Shown here one piece after another: positions 34,660-47,396 of a stretch of 64,000 bases of DNA (positions are counted from its first letter, which is position 1; every line of letters starts with the position of its first letter). The stretch comes from Timema cristinae (lineage: Eukaryota; Arthropoda; Insecta; Phasmatodea; Timematidae). The DNA lies in NCBI GenBank assembly GCA_039000515.1, contig JBCFYV010001001.1, forward strand, positions 7,859,737 to 7,923,736, written 5' to 3'. The notes under the pieces were generated by a model that made no database searches, had not been told where the DNA came from, and saw only the letters and a list, made by a program, of their open reading frames with translations. Both the position numbers and the translations under genes were made by a program.

Positions 34660-36215
34660 GTTCAGGGAAAATGATGGAAATGTAATGCCCTTTGAAAGTA
34701 CTTTGCATTCTCTAACCACCGCATACCACAGAACTTCAATGGAAAAGATGCACATCCTGTCAACTGGGTAAACAACGTTCGACGAGTTGGAGAGTCAGTG
34801 AACAGGTAGTACATGTGACGCAATAAGCTACTTATATCCCAATCAACAGACTCCACTCCTGTTCTAAAGGAACCATGAACAACATGAAGCCCACATGTTA
34901 CCAAATTTAGCAAACTACATACTTCATTGTCTGTGACAGATTTGATGTGTTCCTGAAGAAGTATTATAAACTTTAAATTGACATTTGGGCCATCCATTGA
35001 CACTTGTATAAACTTAGAGAGTGGAAGAGGAGAAATACCACCCAGAAAATGCTTCAGTAATTCTTCAGCGGTGCTCCTATCGAAAAACACAATGTTTAGG
35101 TAACGACTGATGATTTTATGATTTTCCTTGTCCCAGAATCTTAATACAATGTCCATTTGTCCTCTATGAATCACTTTATTCAATGCTTCATCAAAACAAA
35201 TTACAAAGTTGTTACATGATTTTAGGCGGTCCAGTAAATTGTTAAGAAAGAATGGACCCAAGCCATGCACAATGAAGTATGCAGCCTTGTCTCCACCAAG
35301 GGTAAAGGCATTGGCAATGGAACACTCGGGAAACATCAACTGAAAAATTGTACTTAAATTATTGCATGAATTGAAATACTTTTTTTGTAAACAACTTGCA
35401 TAGCCCAAATTACTTCCGCCTTAGTTATATCATCTTTTATAACAAAAGTGTTATGGTTTCTTCGAGGCACTACACTAATTTCATATTTGGCAACAGCTTC
35501 CTTCTGCGGCTATACGATTTCCGATGAAACAGAAAAACTCTTTACCAGCCGAATCACCACTAGGTAGAATGTCTTTGAGTGCTAGAGATTCTGTTGAAAC
35601 AGGGGAGCTCGATGAACCTGAATCACTTGACTTTTTTAGAAAAAAGTCAACAGAGAGCGTTGATTTGTCAGTCAAGTTTCAAGAGTTTTGATATGAGTTG
35701 GTCCTTTTGCATGGGAAGCTAATGCTTGTTTTCCCATATTTCTTAGATTTATAATTTTTTTGCACACTTTACAAAATGTCTACAACTTATTACTTTCAAC
35801 GCCACTGATCCAGTATGAGAAAGCAGGAAAATGATCTGGGTTTAGCCAGAGCTGGTTAAAAACTGTTTTTTTGTTAGACATTGCTGGTGTAGCCGAATCA
35901 GTCCTAATTCACTGTATCCAACTATAATGATGCCAAACCTTGAATAAGAACCAAAAGAATGGATCACTAAAGTTAAAAGAATTGTTATGAGCAGGCCAAG
36001 AGATGTCTGCGTTCATCTTCTGAAATAAAACGCTACCAAAACTTGTGTTACAGCAAGTTTGAGCATGGTAAGTGCCCCTCAGCTTTCATCATTGGGCCAG
36101 TGGCTTATGACGCAGTAAATACGAAAAATATTTTTGTTTTTTTTCTAAGTGTGACATGAATTGTCATTTCCCTGACTTATTTTTTCCCCCTGACATTCCA
36201 GACGTTGGAACCCTG
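34660..36215 (-). pseudogene. hAT-family transposon with broken transposase
   Basis: The reading frame opens at 35881 with MSNKKTVFNQLWLN, then an N-terminal zinc-finger-like region (CKVCKKI...ASHAKGPTH) interrupted by TAG and TGA. It resumes at 35675-35481 and 35408-34662. The latter, 248 residues, has hAT core phrases: ICFDEALNKVIHRGQMDIVL, RFWDKENHKI, VSMDGPNVNLKF and CGLHVVHGSFRTG. It stops after RWLENAKYFQRAL, so the C-terminal dimerisation region is missing. The outer end is CAGGGTTCCAACGTCTGG (inverted, ending 36215), a hAT-type terminus; the other end is not visible. It lies just upstream of the NCOA5-like coding exons in the same orientation. Confidence 0.88.
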
Positions 36216-38599
36216 TGACATCAGAGCAGTGACAAAGGAGCAGGTTGTGATTTCACAACCCATCCCTACAACGGGTTGGTCTAGTATGTTTACGTTTGGA
36301 CTTTGGTTTTATTTATTGCGTGTGGTCTAATGTGGTACAAATAAAATAATATCAAAGATAATTAAAGTACCATTGGATGCGCCATTTCCTTGTAAAATGG
36401 TAGTATTGAATGTTTAATATTGTATCCTAAGTTAAATACTGTGTATTATACGCTAAGGTTCTTATGAATCATTTCCAAATTAATAAACAAGTGGAGGATC
36501 AGAAGCCAAATTGAATTGATAAATTAGGCCTATTTTGGCTTGGAGTTTTTCAAAACAAAATGCTTGAAAGCAGTTACTTATTCTTACTGCACTCTAGATT
36601 TGGTGTAAGTGGCTTCGATTAAGTACAATAATTATAGTTTTCAAAATCAGACGAACAAAGTGAAGCGTTGAATATTATGCCTCTTACAGTAGTTCGCGCC
36701 GGCCGGTTGTTTTAAGAGGGAAATGAGATTTTAGAAATATGATCGATTAATTAGAACAATGTTGACACATTACTACAAGTATAAGATGTTAAAATCACTT
36801 TACCTTGTGTGTGATGAAAATTTGACAATAGTCAAACTTTAAAAGAAAATACAAATGCAGATGAAAAATACACCTTTTCTATTTCCTTTTTTATGTCAGT
36901 TTATAAGATGGCTTCCTGTAATACCATAGATTTATAACTCATAGACTGCAACACAACATATTCTGGCAAACGCATTTAGTTCACAGTATATACGGAGGGA
37001 AAACACGCTCTCGTTTCATAGCTACGTCATGTATACTCAACAGTCACAACAACTCAAGAACATTAAAAAAAACCACAGATCATTTTAAAAGGAATCCTTA
37101 TATATTTTTAATTTAATCAGTAGCTACATTGGACCCTCTTGTTTCCAATTGTTTTAGTTTTTTAAAAACTATAAATAATGTACAAATTAAATTAACAATA
37201 AAATGTTTTTAGAATGAAAAAATATCCAAATAGAGAATTAATTAGCATTACGATATTTATTAATAATCTAATGTTTTTGTAAAACCTTCACCTAGAGATC
37301 TGCTCAAGGAGAGTAGATTATTTTTGTTAAAATTTTACAATACATAAAAAAATTATCCTAAAATTGAAAATGATTATTTACAATTAAAATATTCCACATT
37401 CTAAATCTCCTACACATTGTACTCAAATGTCAACATATAGGTAGAAAAATATAACTTAGACATTTGGTTAAAATCTGTGCTTTAGAATGGCTACACAATA
37501 TTTTGTAGTCTTAGCATAATGGATGCAATAAGCAGTTGTCCAAATGACGCCAAAGCAACAGAGAGAGAGAATAGAAACATTGGCCAACTATGATAAAAAC
37601 TCTTGGAGTATTAGGTCTATAGTATTTGACTTTATATTTTCTAGCTGCATATTATCATCTTTAGGCTTTAGCAGTGATTAATAAGGAAGAAAAACTTAAT
37701 AAAACCGTATGAATCTACTTACCCATACAAAAGTAGCACTCAAATAGCAAACATATTGTCCCATGCTGTAAGTGCTTGCGTTTAATTGATTAGATCCTCT
37801 CGGTTCTTCACGCAATATTGTTGTAGATAATTATGTATCAAGAGTGAGGTATGTCTTGGTTTAGTCCAGGCATAATGAGTAAATAGTTAAACTAACTCTA
37901 TTAATTATACACTCAGTGGACCAGTAAAACTAGTGGGTCCCCAGACATTTTTAGTTTATCTATTTTGAGCTAAATTTCCACGGGAAATAAAAGCGTAAAA
38001 TAATATCTATCTGAGTCTCAATTTGCGTCACCATATTCAAAGATATGGTTGCTATCTATGTACTCTCACCCCTCTCCCCCATCATCAAATTACAATACAC
38101 TCCCGTCAGAAGAGTTGTCACAATACTCAATTATATTTGCGCTACCCCCTTCCCCTCTTCAAACTAACATTGGAAGCGCTCGAGTCTTATCGGCTCTTAC
38201 CGGGGCGAGAACGAGTTGAAGCCAGCCTAGTCCATCCACATAATAAGATATATGCAAACGCTTGGTTTCTGTCACAAGTAAATGTAATTTTTGTTTGTTT
38301 CTTATAAGTGGTAATGTTGTGGTTGCTAAGCTCATGTAATTATTGTTCCCACTAATGAAAGATATTTTGTGACGTATTAAAGTGTTCCATTGTCAATTTA
38401 GTTTGACAGTGTTTGGATGTGTGAAATACTGAAGGGGACTCGGATATGGAAACTGTTCCCTCACAACAAAGCTTGGGGAAGGGACCTGGCACAAGTAGCA
38501 GGGTTTGTAAATGTAGTTCAGTGGAATGTAGCAGTGCCGATCACCCTTCGCAATGCTGTATTCTTGACCGATTATTTGCAGTTTTGTTTGGAGCCCTCA
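36216..38599. other. Upstream region of the NCOA5-like gene, no exon identified
   Basis: Mostly AT-rich. A GC-rich CpG island-like spot (CGCGCCGGCCGG near 36697) could belong to the minus-strand promoter, but no TATA or initiator fixes a start. The open frame 38023-38307 has no recognised domain. Confidence 0.35.
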
Positions 38600-40560
38600 C
38601 TTTTGAAGAAAAGTAGCAAATCATAAAGAAAGGTAGGCCAACTCAAGACAATTCTGCTAAAACAAAAATGAAAGAATATACACGTCATTTCAAAACAGAA
38701 TATTATACTTTTTCAAAATGGTTAACTGCATGCAAATCAAGAAACAGGCTGTATTGTTGGTCTTGTGTGGTGTTTTAAACAAATCAGGGAGTGTGGAATA
38801 ATAACGGCCTTTGCGATATTAGCTATTTTCCTAAAGCCAAGATGCGCCATGAAAAGACTCACTCACACCTATCCACAGTAACTAAATTAAAAACTTTCGG
38901 GTAAAACAGAATATATTTTCAACTGAGTGAGCAAAAAAGGCTAGACGTTTTAAAACATAATGCAGAGGTTGGTTCAAACCGGGAACTAATAAAACGATTA
39001 ATTGATGTGTGCTGTTTTTGGCTAAGTAAAAGATGCCATTCATAGGTCACGACGAATGGGAAGATTCCCTTAGCCAAGTAAATTACATTGAACTGATGCA
39101 GTTATTTCTAAATATGATAGTAAATTGGATTTTCATATCCAGAGTAAGGGCGCGTTTAAAGGAACCTCCAACAATATTAAAAACCACATAATTGAATGTA
39201 CTGATGATTTAATTTTGGATAGGACTAAGTCAGAAATAAATTATGCAGTTTTTCTAAAAATAATGTTGGACGAAACTACCGACATTGCAAAGCTCTCTCA
39301 CCTATCGACAGTCCCTTGATGTGTGAAAGATGATAACATTTGTGAAAGATTTATTGGTTTTTCAGATGTCTGCAGTGATCGCACTGCAATTGATTTAAGT
39401 GAGCATGTTTTCGTATCCTCTATAGTTCTAGTTGTGAGCAAAAACTTGTAGCACAAGTGTATTATGGAGCCGTTACATTTTCTAGACTTTTAAATGGTAT
39501 ACAAACGCTTGTGAAAAAGAAGTGCCCGGGTGCATTCTTCATCCACACAAACTCAATCTTATTCTTTATCAGTTTGTGAATCATATAACAGAATGCAAGA
39601 TATTTTAAAGACATTGAGTGGCACTACACATTTATTTTCACATTAATCTAAAGGAATTAACGCTCTTAATCAATCTGAGGTAAAGAAGCAGTTTCCAACA
39701 ATAAGTGTTGCCAGTCCAAGGAGGAACTAAAATTCCAGAATTGTGAACACGGTGAATTAAAATAAAACAAAGCTCACACAGTTTTTTGAAAATATTGCTG
39801 AACATCCAGATAGTTGGGATATTGATTCTTTGGTGACTGCTAAAAGGTATGCGTCATCATTGAGAAATATCAATTTCGCCTTTCTACTGAAGGTTTTCAG
39901 CAACATTTTTTTCTCTAACCGACACTTTATTAAAAATTCTTCAAACCAAAACTTTCGATATGAAATACTGCATCGATAACGTAAAAGAGACAATTTCTCA
40001 CCTCAAAAATGCTATAAACTACTTTGAAGAGACGCATAGAAAATTAAAAGATGATGACAACGTGGAAGCTCCTAAGAAGAGACGTAGAGAAGATGACTAA
40101 TTAAATCCCAGAAATAAATTTAAGCGTCTTTATAATGAAATTATTGACACCATGGTTGGACAAATAGAGTTGAGGTTTAAAATCTTAATGAGATGCTAGA
40201 TTCAAAAAATTTCAGAGCTTCTAATCTCAATTTCCTGACAGTTTATTTTTGTCACTTCAGTCAAGCTAAGGTAGTCTTTTCAATTTTGGCAACTTTCGGA
40301 GTGAATTAGTTTACAGACTATCAGACTTTTCAGACAAGACTGTGACTGAAATTATGAAGTTCCTGGAGGAGACTTAGCAGAAGAAGCGTTCCAAGAAACA
40401 TATAAATTATGTTCTTTGGTATCAACAATACCAATGAGCAAAACCCAGTGTGAGAATAGGATCTCCACACTTTCCCCGTTGCTAGTTGAAAAGGGCTTAC
40501 TAGATTAACTGCAGAGTCATAAAGCATTCTATGACGCTTTTAAAGACAAATTCATTCAGA
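38600..40560 (+). pseudogene. Second hAT-type transposase (TTF/DUF4371 group), decayed
   Basis: Phrases in order across shifting frames: QIIKKGRPTQ, MKEYTRHFKTEYYTF with SKWLTACKSRNRLYCW, MRHEKTHSHLSTV, LSEQKRLDVLKHNAEVGSN, GAFKGTSNNIKNHIIE, FLKIMLDETTDIAKLSHLS (39230-39310), NICERFIGFSDV and DILKTLSG. This order is that of the large TTF-zinc-finger/DUF4371 hAT-like proteins. Stops and frameshifts occur throughout. The C-terminal third is nearly unreadable. It is unrelated in sequence to the hAT remnant at 34.7-36.2 kb. Confidence 0.85.
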
Positions 40561-42169
40561 AATGTGACAGAAGGATAGCACTAATATACACTATAGGAAA
40601 TATTCCACTGTTTTTTATTTTTTATTACTTGTTTACATATTTATTTGTTTGTATTTATTCGTGTTTTTGTTTAAATTATATCTTTATTTGTGTATTTGTT
40701 TGTTTATTCCATGTATAAATATTGTGAATAGATTGAAGGGTGCTAAATTGCATAAACTATAACCTGTAAAAGTGTATTTGCTAAGCTACATATTTTACAT
40801 TATATCGAGAGTATTACTCTTTAGCCCCATAATAAAAGGTGTAATCGAACCTAGTACTGTTTTATAAAAGTCACCGCACGCTACTGTATACATTATTATC
40901 TCTATTTCCGCTATGAACGCTATTATAGAAAGTAACATTTCAACTGTTTAAGCATTATGTGCTAAAGCATATGTGTACTACTATCCATTAGCTATTTGTT
41001 ATTTATGAATATAAGCCCTGCATAAGGCATGGCTTATAAGATTAACTATAACAACTCTACAACGAATGGTGTATAGTTAAAAGTTAAAACTTTTAGTGAT
41101 AGTGTTTAGGTGTAATGTGCGAGGAATAGTCCATAATGTACCATTTAGTAATTAAGCTCGACTACAGACGTGATTCAAACAAAGTCAAGAAAAATGCACT
41201 ACCTACTTATTTTGTTAATGTATAAGTTATCAAGTGAGAATTGTTACAAAAATACATAGAGCTTAATAAGTCATAGTGATTAAGGATTATTATTATTATT
41301 ACTTTGTCTTTCACCAGGTTAATTGCCTTGTTCAAATTGGTTTTCAAGCATGTCCTATCATGAACCTCTACCTTTTAGGTTGTGAAACTTTCTATTCTTA
41401 TCTTATCCATCAATTAGTGTCCCATTCTCCCGTCCATTTTGCTTGGTTTCCATTATTTTAATGACTTGAAAAATTGCATTTTAATTAAATTAAATGCAGT
41501 TATATTTACATTAGAAGTCACCATCTCACTCACTAAAGAAAATTATATTAGTTCGCACGTACAGGAACATTATGTGAAACTTATGTTATCTGTTTCTTCT
41601 TTTATTGGTAGACAATGCTTTAGAGTATTTTAATTTTCGGAGGAGGTTGGAGGGGAGATGTATACCCCTCATTAGTTCCCCCCCTTGTATATACCCCTGA
41701 TGACCAGTCATAAACGTTTTACGGATGCACGGCTAGGCTATATTCATATATAACGAATAGCTAATAGCAAGTAGTGCGCAAGAGGTTGAAATACATTAGT
41801 TGTACTTTCAACTACCGGAATGACATTCATTCATAATCAATACATAGTGAATAGTGTAGATGCTCTTAAAATTGATTTAACTTTAACTTCTTATATGCTA
41901 TGCATGAAGTGTAGTATAATATGAATAATTAATTATCATAGAACTTGACATGAATAAGCCAATGAGAGAGATGGGTAGGGCCAATTAAAAAACAGTATAG
42001 AATCAGTAAAAAATAATTAGCATCTTCTGTATTCATGTTTGAAATGCCATGTGGTAGTAAAAAAAAACCAGAGCCAATTACGTACATACATACCTAATCA
42101 CGCCGTTCCCTTACAGGATAAGCAAGAAACTATGAATATAGCTAAAAAACGTATTTAATCAATCTTCAC
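40561..42169. other. AT-rich region with a diffuse inverted repeat
   Basis: ATTAGCTATTTGTTATTTATG near 40986 pairs with the inverse of a block near 41731-41763, and a related block lies near 44325-44355. This may be the remains of a TIR element of about 0.8 kb. No coding region is supported. Confidence 0.4.
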
Positions 42170-44000
42170 TAACTTTCTTCACATTTCCCTAGCCTTGCAT
42201 ACTACCTTCGTTTCAACAACATCCACACACCTATTCGTGCATGCTCTTTTATTCTTAAAAACTCTTAATGTTACTCTTTTTTCCACATTTGTCTACTACA
42301 CTAACTAGCCACATCTTGAATAACCTACTTATAGGAATTCAAAGAATAATTATATCGCAAGAACCAATTTACTATTGTATTGATCCATTTTAAGCATCGC
42401 AACGGTGAATATTTTGGTAAACAACAACATAGATTAAAACAATGATGACAGGATCTAGGATATCCTTAAAATCGGTTGGATACATAATCTAGGATTAACA
42501 TAACAGAATAAGGTACACACAAGTCTTAGGCGAGTGATTAATTGTTCATTAATTTGGATTATTTCAACACAACTCCTTCCTTTTGATCAACACACTCTAC
42601 CTTCATATGTTTGCTTCACCAGTCGATCCATGCACATCCTCTCAACACGCCCAAACCAACGTTACACGCTTCTTTCACATTTACTTATTAGATCTCCTTT
42701 CAAACCGCACTTCTTCAGTGCCAATTCTTTAATGACTCTATTTATACGAGTTTTTACACTTACATTTATTAGATATTATATTATTCCAAACACATTTACA
42801 TGGCTCATTGTTTATCCCGACAAATCCACTCTTCACATCCTTAAAACAATGTTGACATTAACACACTTTTATATACTGCCATATTTACCTTTTTCAATGC
42901 TTCATTCTTTGCAATAGGTCGCATACTTCCAACTACTCTACGAGATGCACTCACTCTTCTGTCAATGTCACCATCTATACTTCTATTTTTACAGAGAATT
43001 TTGCTCACATTCACAAAATCATTCACTTGTTCTAACAGTTTTTCAATTGTACTAATATGCTAATTTCCTAATACGTCCTTATAAAAAAAACTATCACTTT
43101 AACTTTGGAGAAATTTATATGAAGATTCATGCTGCCTGTCACCACATTCAAACGATTTGAAGCTTTATACAAGTCTCTTTCATTTTCAGCCATTAATACA
43201 TCATCTGCATATAACAGCACTCTCACATTCACTTTGTCCATTTGTACACCATTCGCGTCCTCACAAGCATCCTTAATACGCCTATCCATGAATACATTAA
43301 ACAACCATGGAGATATAACATAAACTTGTTTAACACTTTGTTCAATGTCAAACCATTCGCTTAAAGCTGCATCCACCCTAACGCACGCTTTACTTCTATC
43401 ATACACCACCATAATTGCATTTACTGACCATGCATATCCACCACACTCTCTAAGAACATTCCATAACATAATTCATACTCACCCGATAGTACGTTTTCTA
43501 CAGGTAAATGAATGCACAATAATATTTCTTCCTTATTGCCATACATTTCTCAATCACTTGCTTTAATGCAAATATAGCCTCTACCTAGCGTAAAACAACA
43601 TTGTACACCACAAATCTTGTCCACAGTTTTTTCACGCACCCTTTCAATTAGAGATCTCTCAAAAACTTTAACTGATACACTCAACAAACTAATTGCCTTA
43701 TATTTCTTACATTCACTAATAAGAAAGGAACAATGACAGCACTCTTCCACTCTCTCCTCTTGGGAACATTCGAAATCCCAGCATACACATTGAACAACTC
43801 ACACAATCTCGCGAGTGGCACCATGCCCCCACACTTAAGCATTTTACTTGTGATCCCATCTACGCCGAAGTATTGACATACTTTAACACTTTCAAAGCTT
43901 GTAACACTTCAGCCTCGTTAATTCTTTCACGCGCCATAATATTTTCTCTAATGTATGCTACTTTCGCTAAGTTTTCACCTTGCTCAAAATACTCCCTTCA
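42170..44000 (-). pseudogene. LINE reverse-transcriptase fragment
   Basis: Minus-strand phrases run in order from 44000 downwards: INEAEVLQALKVLK, FGVDGITSKMLKCGG, NVPKRRE, WKSAVIVPFL-like sequence, YKAISLLSVSVKVFERSLIE (RT block 2/3), a DRSKACVRVDAALSEWF stretch with SPWLFNVFMD, and VRVLLYADDVLMAENERDL with the YADD catalytic motif (about 43210). Downstream are GDIDRRVSASRRVVGSMRP, then RWFGRVERMCMDRLVK. The order is that of a non-LTR retrotransposon RT and its C-terminal region. Several frameshifts and a missing endonuclease make it dead. Confidence 0.9.
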
Positions 44001-44034
44001 TCAACCAAATAAAAATCGAATTTGATTTAATGGT

Positions 44035-44125
44035 AAACAAAAAGGAGGAAGGATAGAGGAAGATAGAGAAATTGTACTTAACTGACCTGACCACAGGCTG
44101 GAAACAGTTTTTAATGATGATGGTG
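44035..44125 (+). mobile_element. LINE 3' tail fragment
   Basis: Purine-rich sequence ending TGACCACAGGCTGGAAACAG followed by TTTTTAATGATGATGG. Same terminal block as at 13.1 and 24.2 kb. Confidence 0.7.
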
Positions 44126-46145
44126 GACAAAACTTAAATTTAGCTAAATTAAAGATTCAAAAGATACAGTTTAAGCTATTTTGGTTTTTGAAAAATGGAA
44201 AGAGGTTCTGCCATTTTATGATTTAAAGACCATCGATTTAAGAAATACTTTATACATTATGTCTCATTATTACTAACCAATAAATATTTCTTATGCATTG
44301 TGCGCTGTACGCTATACACAATTTGCTACTAGCTATGGGCTATGCATGAATATAGATCCAGCCTGCACTTGTACTTCAACCAATTTAATTTAGTTTATAA
44401 ATATTGTAGGGATACTGTGAATTCACACGTTCACCGAAAAACCAGCGCAGAACAGAAACGGGGTCACGTGACGTACTCTAAACCAATCACAAGATTTCAG
44501 CTTAATCGGCGCGAGATGTTCTGCTGAAGTTCATCTATTCTCTACTTTGTCCGCTCTGCTCGAGATGTTAGGCACAGGAGAACCGATCAAATCTCAGAAC
44601 CAACCATCTCAAATGAGTTTACATGCGCATTATACAACTCTTGCGCTCTACACTACACCCAGAAGCTAGCAAACAGCTTTGTTTGTTTTTGTGAGGAGAT
44701 TTGAAATAACTCGTTAATGTAAAACGTGTATTTCTATGTATTGGATTGTGCCACAACACAGCATTATAATTAGTAAACATCCATCGGAACAATGAACCAA
44801 AAAATATGCCTATCTATTATAAAATAAAATTTGTTGATAGTCAGCTGTTTAACGTTAGCGTTGCAGTGCATCATAAATCACCTTAAAGTGTGTAATTACT
44901 GCGCCTCTGAGGCAGATTTTGCTTTCTATTTTCTGCGAACTTGTGAATCGAGCTTCAGAGGAGGTATTTTTCACTAGCAGAGAAATTATTTAGTACGCAA
45001 GCGCATCTATCGAGTATCGAGTATGTCTCATCACAGAAGCTTATGTCGATTAGCTTGGAAAAATAATAATTGAAAAACATAATTCCGATTCGTATCTGTC
45101 GTCTTCTCTCGTGTAGAAATGTCAACGAGTAGAAACACGGAAATGAGTAAAGGTGTGAAGTTTTACTACTGTAACAAAGCTCTTTACTAACTTAAATGCT
45201 ATTAAATTTTCCTCGCTCTTGTCATAACTAGTGAATGGCCACGCGACGGTTTCCGTATCTTTAGCAAACAATGTCATTGGAACAAACTGCATGTGAAGGT
45301 TAGGGTTATTTTAGACTAATTTTATTGATCAAGTTTATGAAATAGTATAACTTACATTACAGCTTTGTGCTGAGTCAATATTTTTTTCTTATAAACTATT
45401 TACTGCGCTATTATCATTTAAGGCATATTTCTATGATATACATTTGGTTTATATTGGAATTTTAGATCAGTAAATACTTTTCAATAGACTACATAAAGTC
45501 TGCATTAAAATGGATTGTGAAAGCAATTTCATTTTTGACAATTTAAAAAGGAATCTGGATACCTGTGGAACACTGGTGAATTAAAGCTCATAGGTTTGAC
45601 CTAAAACTAATATAATATGGTATAAAATTATTTCTCTATTTAAAAAACTTGTATCAAATATTTATTTCAATTAAAATATGAGCATAATGGCTCCTTTAAA
45701 AATATTCAGACCTGCTTGCTGTATAAATAGTAGACACCCATATTGGTTTCTGATTGTTTAAATGAAGGCCTATATTTACATGACATTTGGACTATGACCT
45801 TAATAGTGGATGCGACTAGCTTTAGATCTGTTATTGTATCAAAGCTTTAGTAAATGTTTCAATACTGTTATTATATGAGGATTTCACCTTACTAGGTAGG
45901 ATCATTTCAAACATTTCTTGTTTTGAAATAGCATAATGCAGTATCTAACTTACCTCCATTTACAAGGTACGCAAACAGGTCTCACTTTGAACTCCACATG
46001 TTTCAAATAGTTCTGGTTTGTAATTTCATCATATTATTTAATTTATAAAATAAAATTAATTGGTTTCTATTCTATATCTAGCCCTATTATATTTTCACTA
46101 TACAGTACATACATAGATGGTCTTTATTTTAAATACAACACACCG
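44126..46145. other. Region without identified gene; GC-richer 44.4-45.3 kb
   Basis: 44400-45300 is less AT-rich than its surroundings and holds the palindrome GTCACGTGAC at 44464-44473 (an E-box of the USF/MITF/TFEB type) as well as ACGTA and CGCG dinucleotides. This could be a promoter or non-coding first exon, but no ORF or splice pair supports a specific gene. Confidence 0.35.
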
Positions 46146-46375
46146 GGTACAAGAGCCAAGACGTCAATTTTGTCTGATTTTGCCAATGACAAGTGTTGAG
46201 GTTTGAATCCCAATTGTGTCTAGGCCTACTGGTATCCCGCACTCCTTCATGCAATTGTAGGTATCTAGGTCCTAAATTTCTTCCAATTTCTACCTTCCTC
46301 ATCTCCAAACCGTTAGTTTGAATATATACAAGTAGCCCAAATGAGTTGTAAGACGCGGTGCAACCCTTTTAAATA
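46146..46375 (+). mobile_element. SINE family 2 copy
   Basis: B box GAGGTTTGAATCCCAA at about 46198, body TCCCGCACTCCTTCATGC, and tail GAGTTGTAAGACGCGGTGC with an A-rich end. Confidence 0.7.
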
Positions 46376-46870
46376 AAAAATATTACACTTTTGCGGGTTC
46401 AAATAATGTACAGTAAAACCCAAAAGAATGGTATTAAGGTGATACTGAAAGAATGTGTATCATGGAAGTAAGTTTTTTTAGCACCACGGTTTTACTATCC
46501 ATTCATTTTATACGCTAAAAAAGGATTAGGCACTAAGACAGCAACACCTTTAATGTGTAACTATCACTCACATGGTAATTTATTAGTGCCTAGAAGCCAT
46601 TTTGGAAAAATATAATTTTAAGTATTTTAGAAAACTTGAGCTGAAAAAATAAGAATTTAAGAGAGTTTTGATGCTTATAAATTTACCTTTTATTTTCATT
46701 CAAAGATTCTATTCACTTAGATTCTGAGATGGGAAGGGAGAGGGGGTGATAATTGGAAGCTCTCTGTGCCTACCCAATAGCCTCTACCAAACAGGACCCT
46801 CACAATATATTAGAACTATAATTTGATTTAATATAGATTAAAAGCAAGATTAGTTTTTCAGATATGAGTT

Positions 46871-46880
46871 GTGTTTTTAA

Positions 46881-46912
<32 letters not shown>

Positions 46913-47064
46913 GCACCGCGTCTTACTACCCGTTCGGGTTATACACACTTACGCTAATGTGTAATGGTAGGGTGATTGTGAGATGAAATGGAGGACCTAC
47001 AGTTTAACGTGGAATCCGAACCACGGTGGCGGCCTGGCATTCCCCACATTCACAAGTGTTTTTA
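46871..47064 (-). mobile_element. SINE family 1 copy, 5'-truncated, with target duplication
   Basis: The body 46913-47055 covers only the 3' part from TTGTGAATGTGGGGAATGCC. The (TAA)n tail is long. GTGTTTTTA flanks both sides (46871 and 47056), proving that the truncated form was itself inserted. Confidence 0.93.
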
Positions 47065-47152
47065 ATAAATACGAAGGACACTCATTCTGTTCAGCACATG
47101 AGTAGACTACTTAATTTGATTAATTAAAAAGCTTATTGTAATTATTTTTTTT

Positions 47153-47396
47153 CACCGCGTCTCAACAACCCTTTGGGCTATACACAAAAAGTTAAATGTA
47201 GTAGGCATTAAGAAAGTATAATTTTGAGGACGTGTACCCACATCTAGGCCTATGTGGCAAAAGAGTGGTAAACCATTTATGAAAAATAACCCTCAGTACA
47301 CTCGACCTGGATTTGAACTCCAATCTCTCGGTCATTGGTAGTCCAGTCTATTGTGGGAGTGCTGCTTTAGACCATTCGATCACCAATTCAGGTCAT
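47153..47396 (-). mobile_element. SINE family 2 copy
   Basis: The minus-strand head GAATTGGTGATCGAATGGTC leads into TCTAAAGCAGCACTCCC, then a B box GAGTTCAAATCCAGG. The 3' tail is AGGGTTGTTGAGACGCGGTGA. Confidence 0.7.

Noticed and set aside
42534..43566. Plus-strand ORFs of 64-127 codons
   Set aside because: They are the complement of the minus-strand reverse-transcriptase fragment, which has the YADD motif and family-consistent order.
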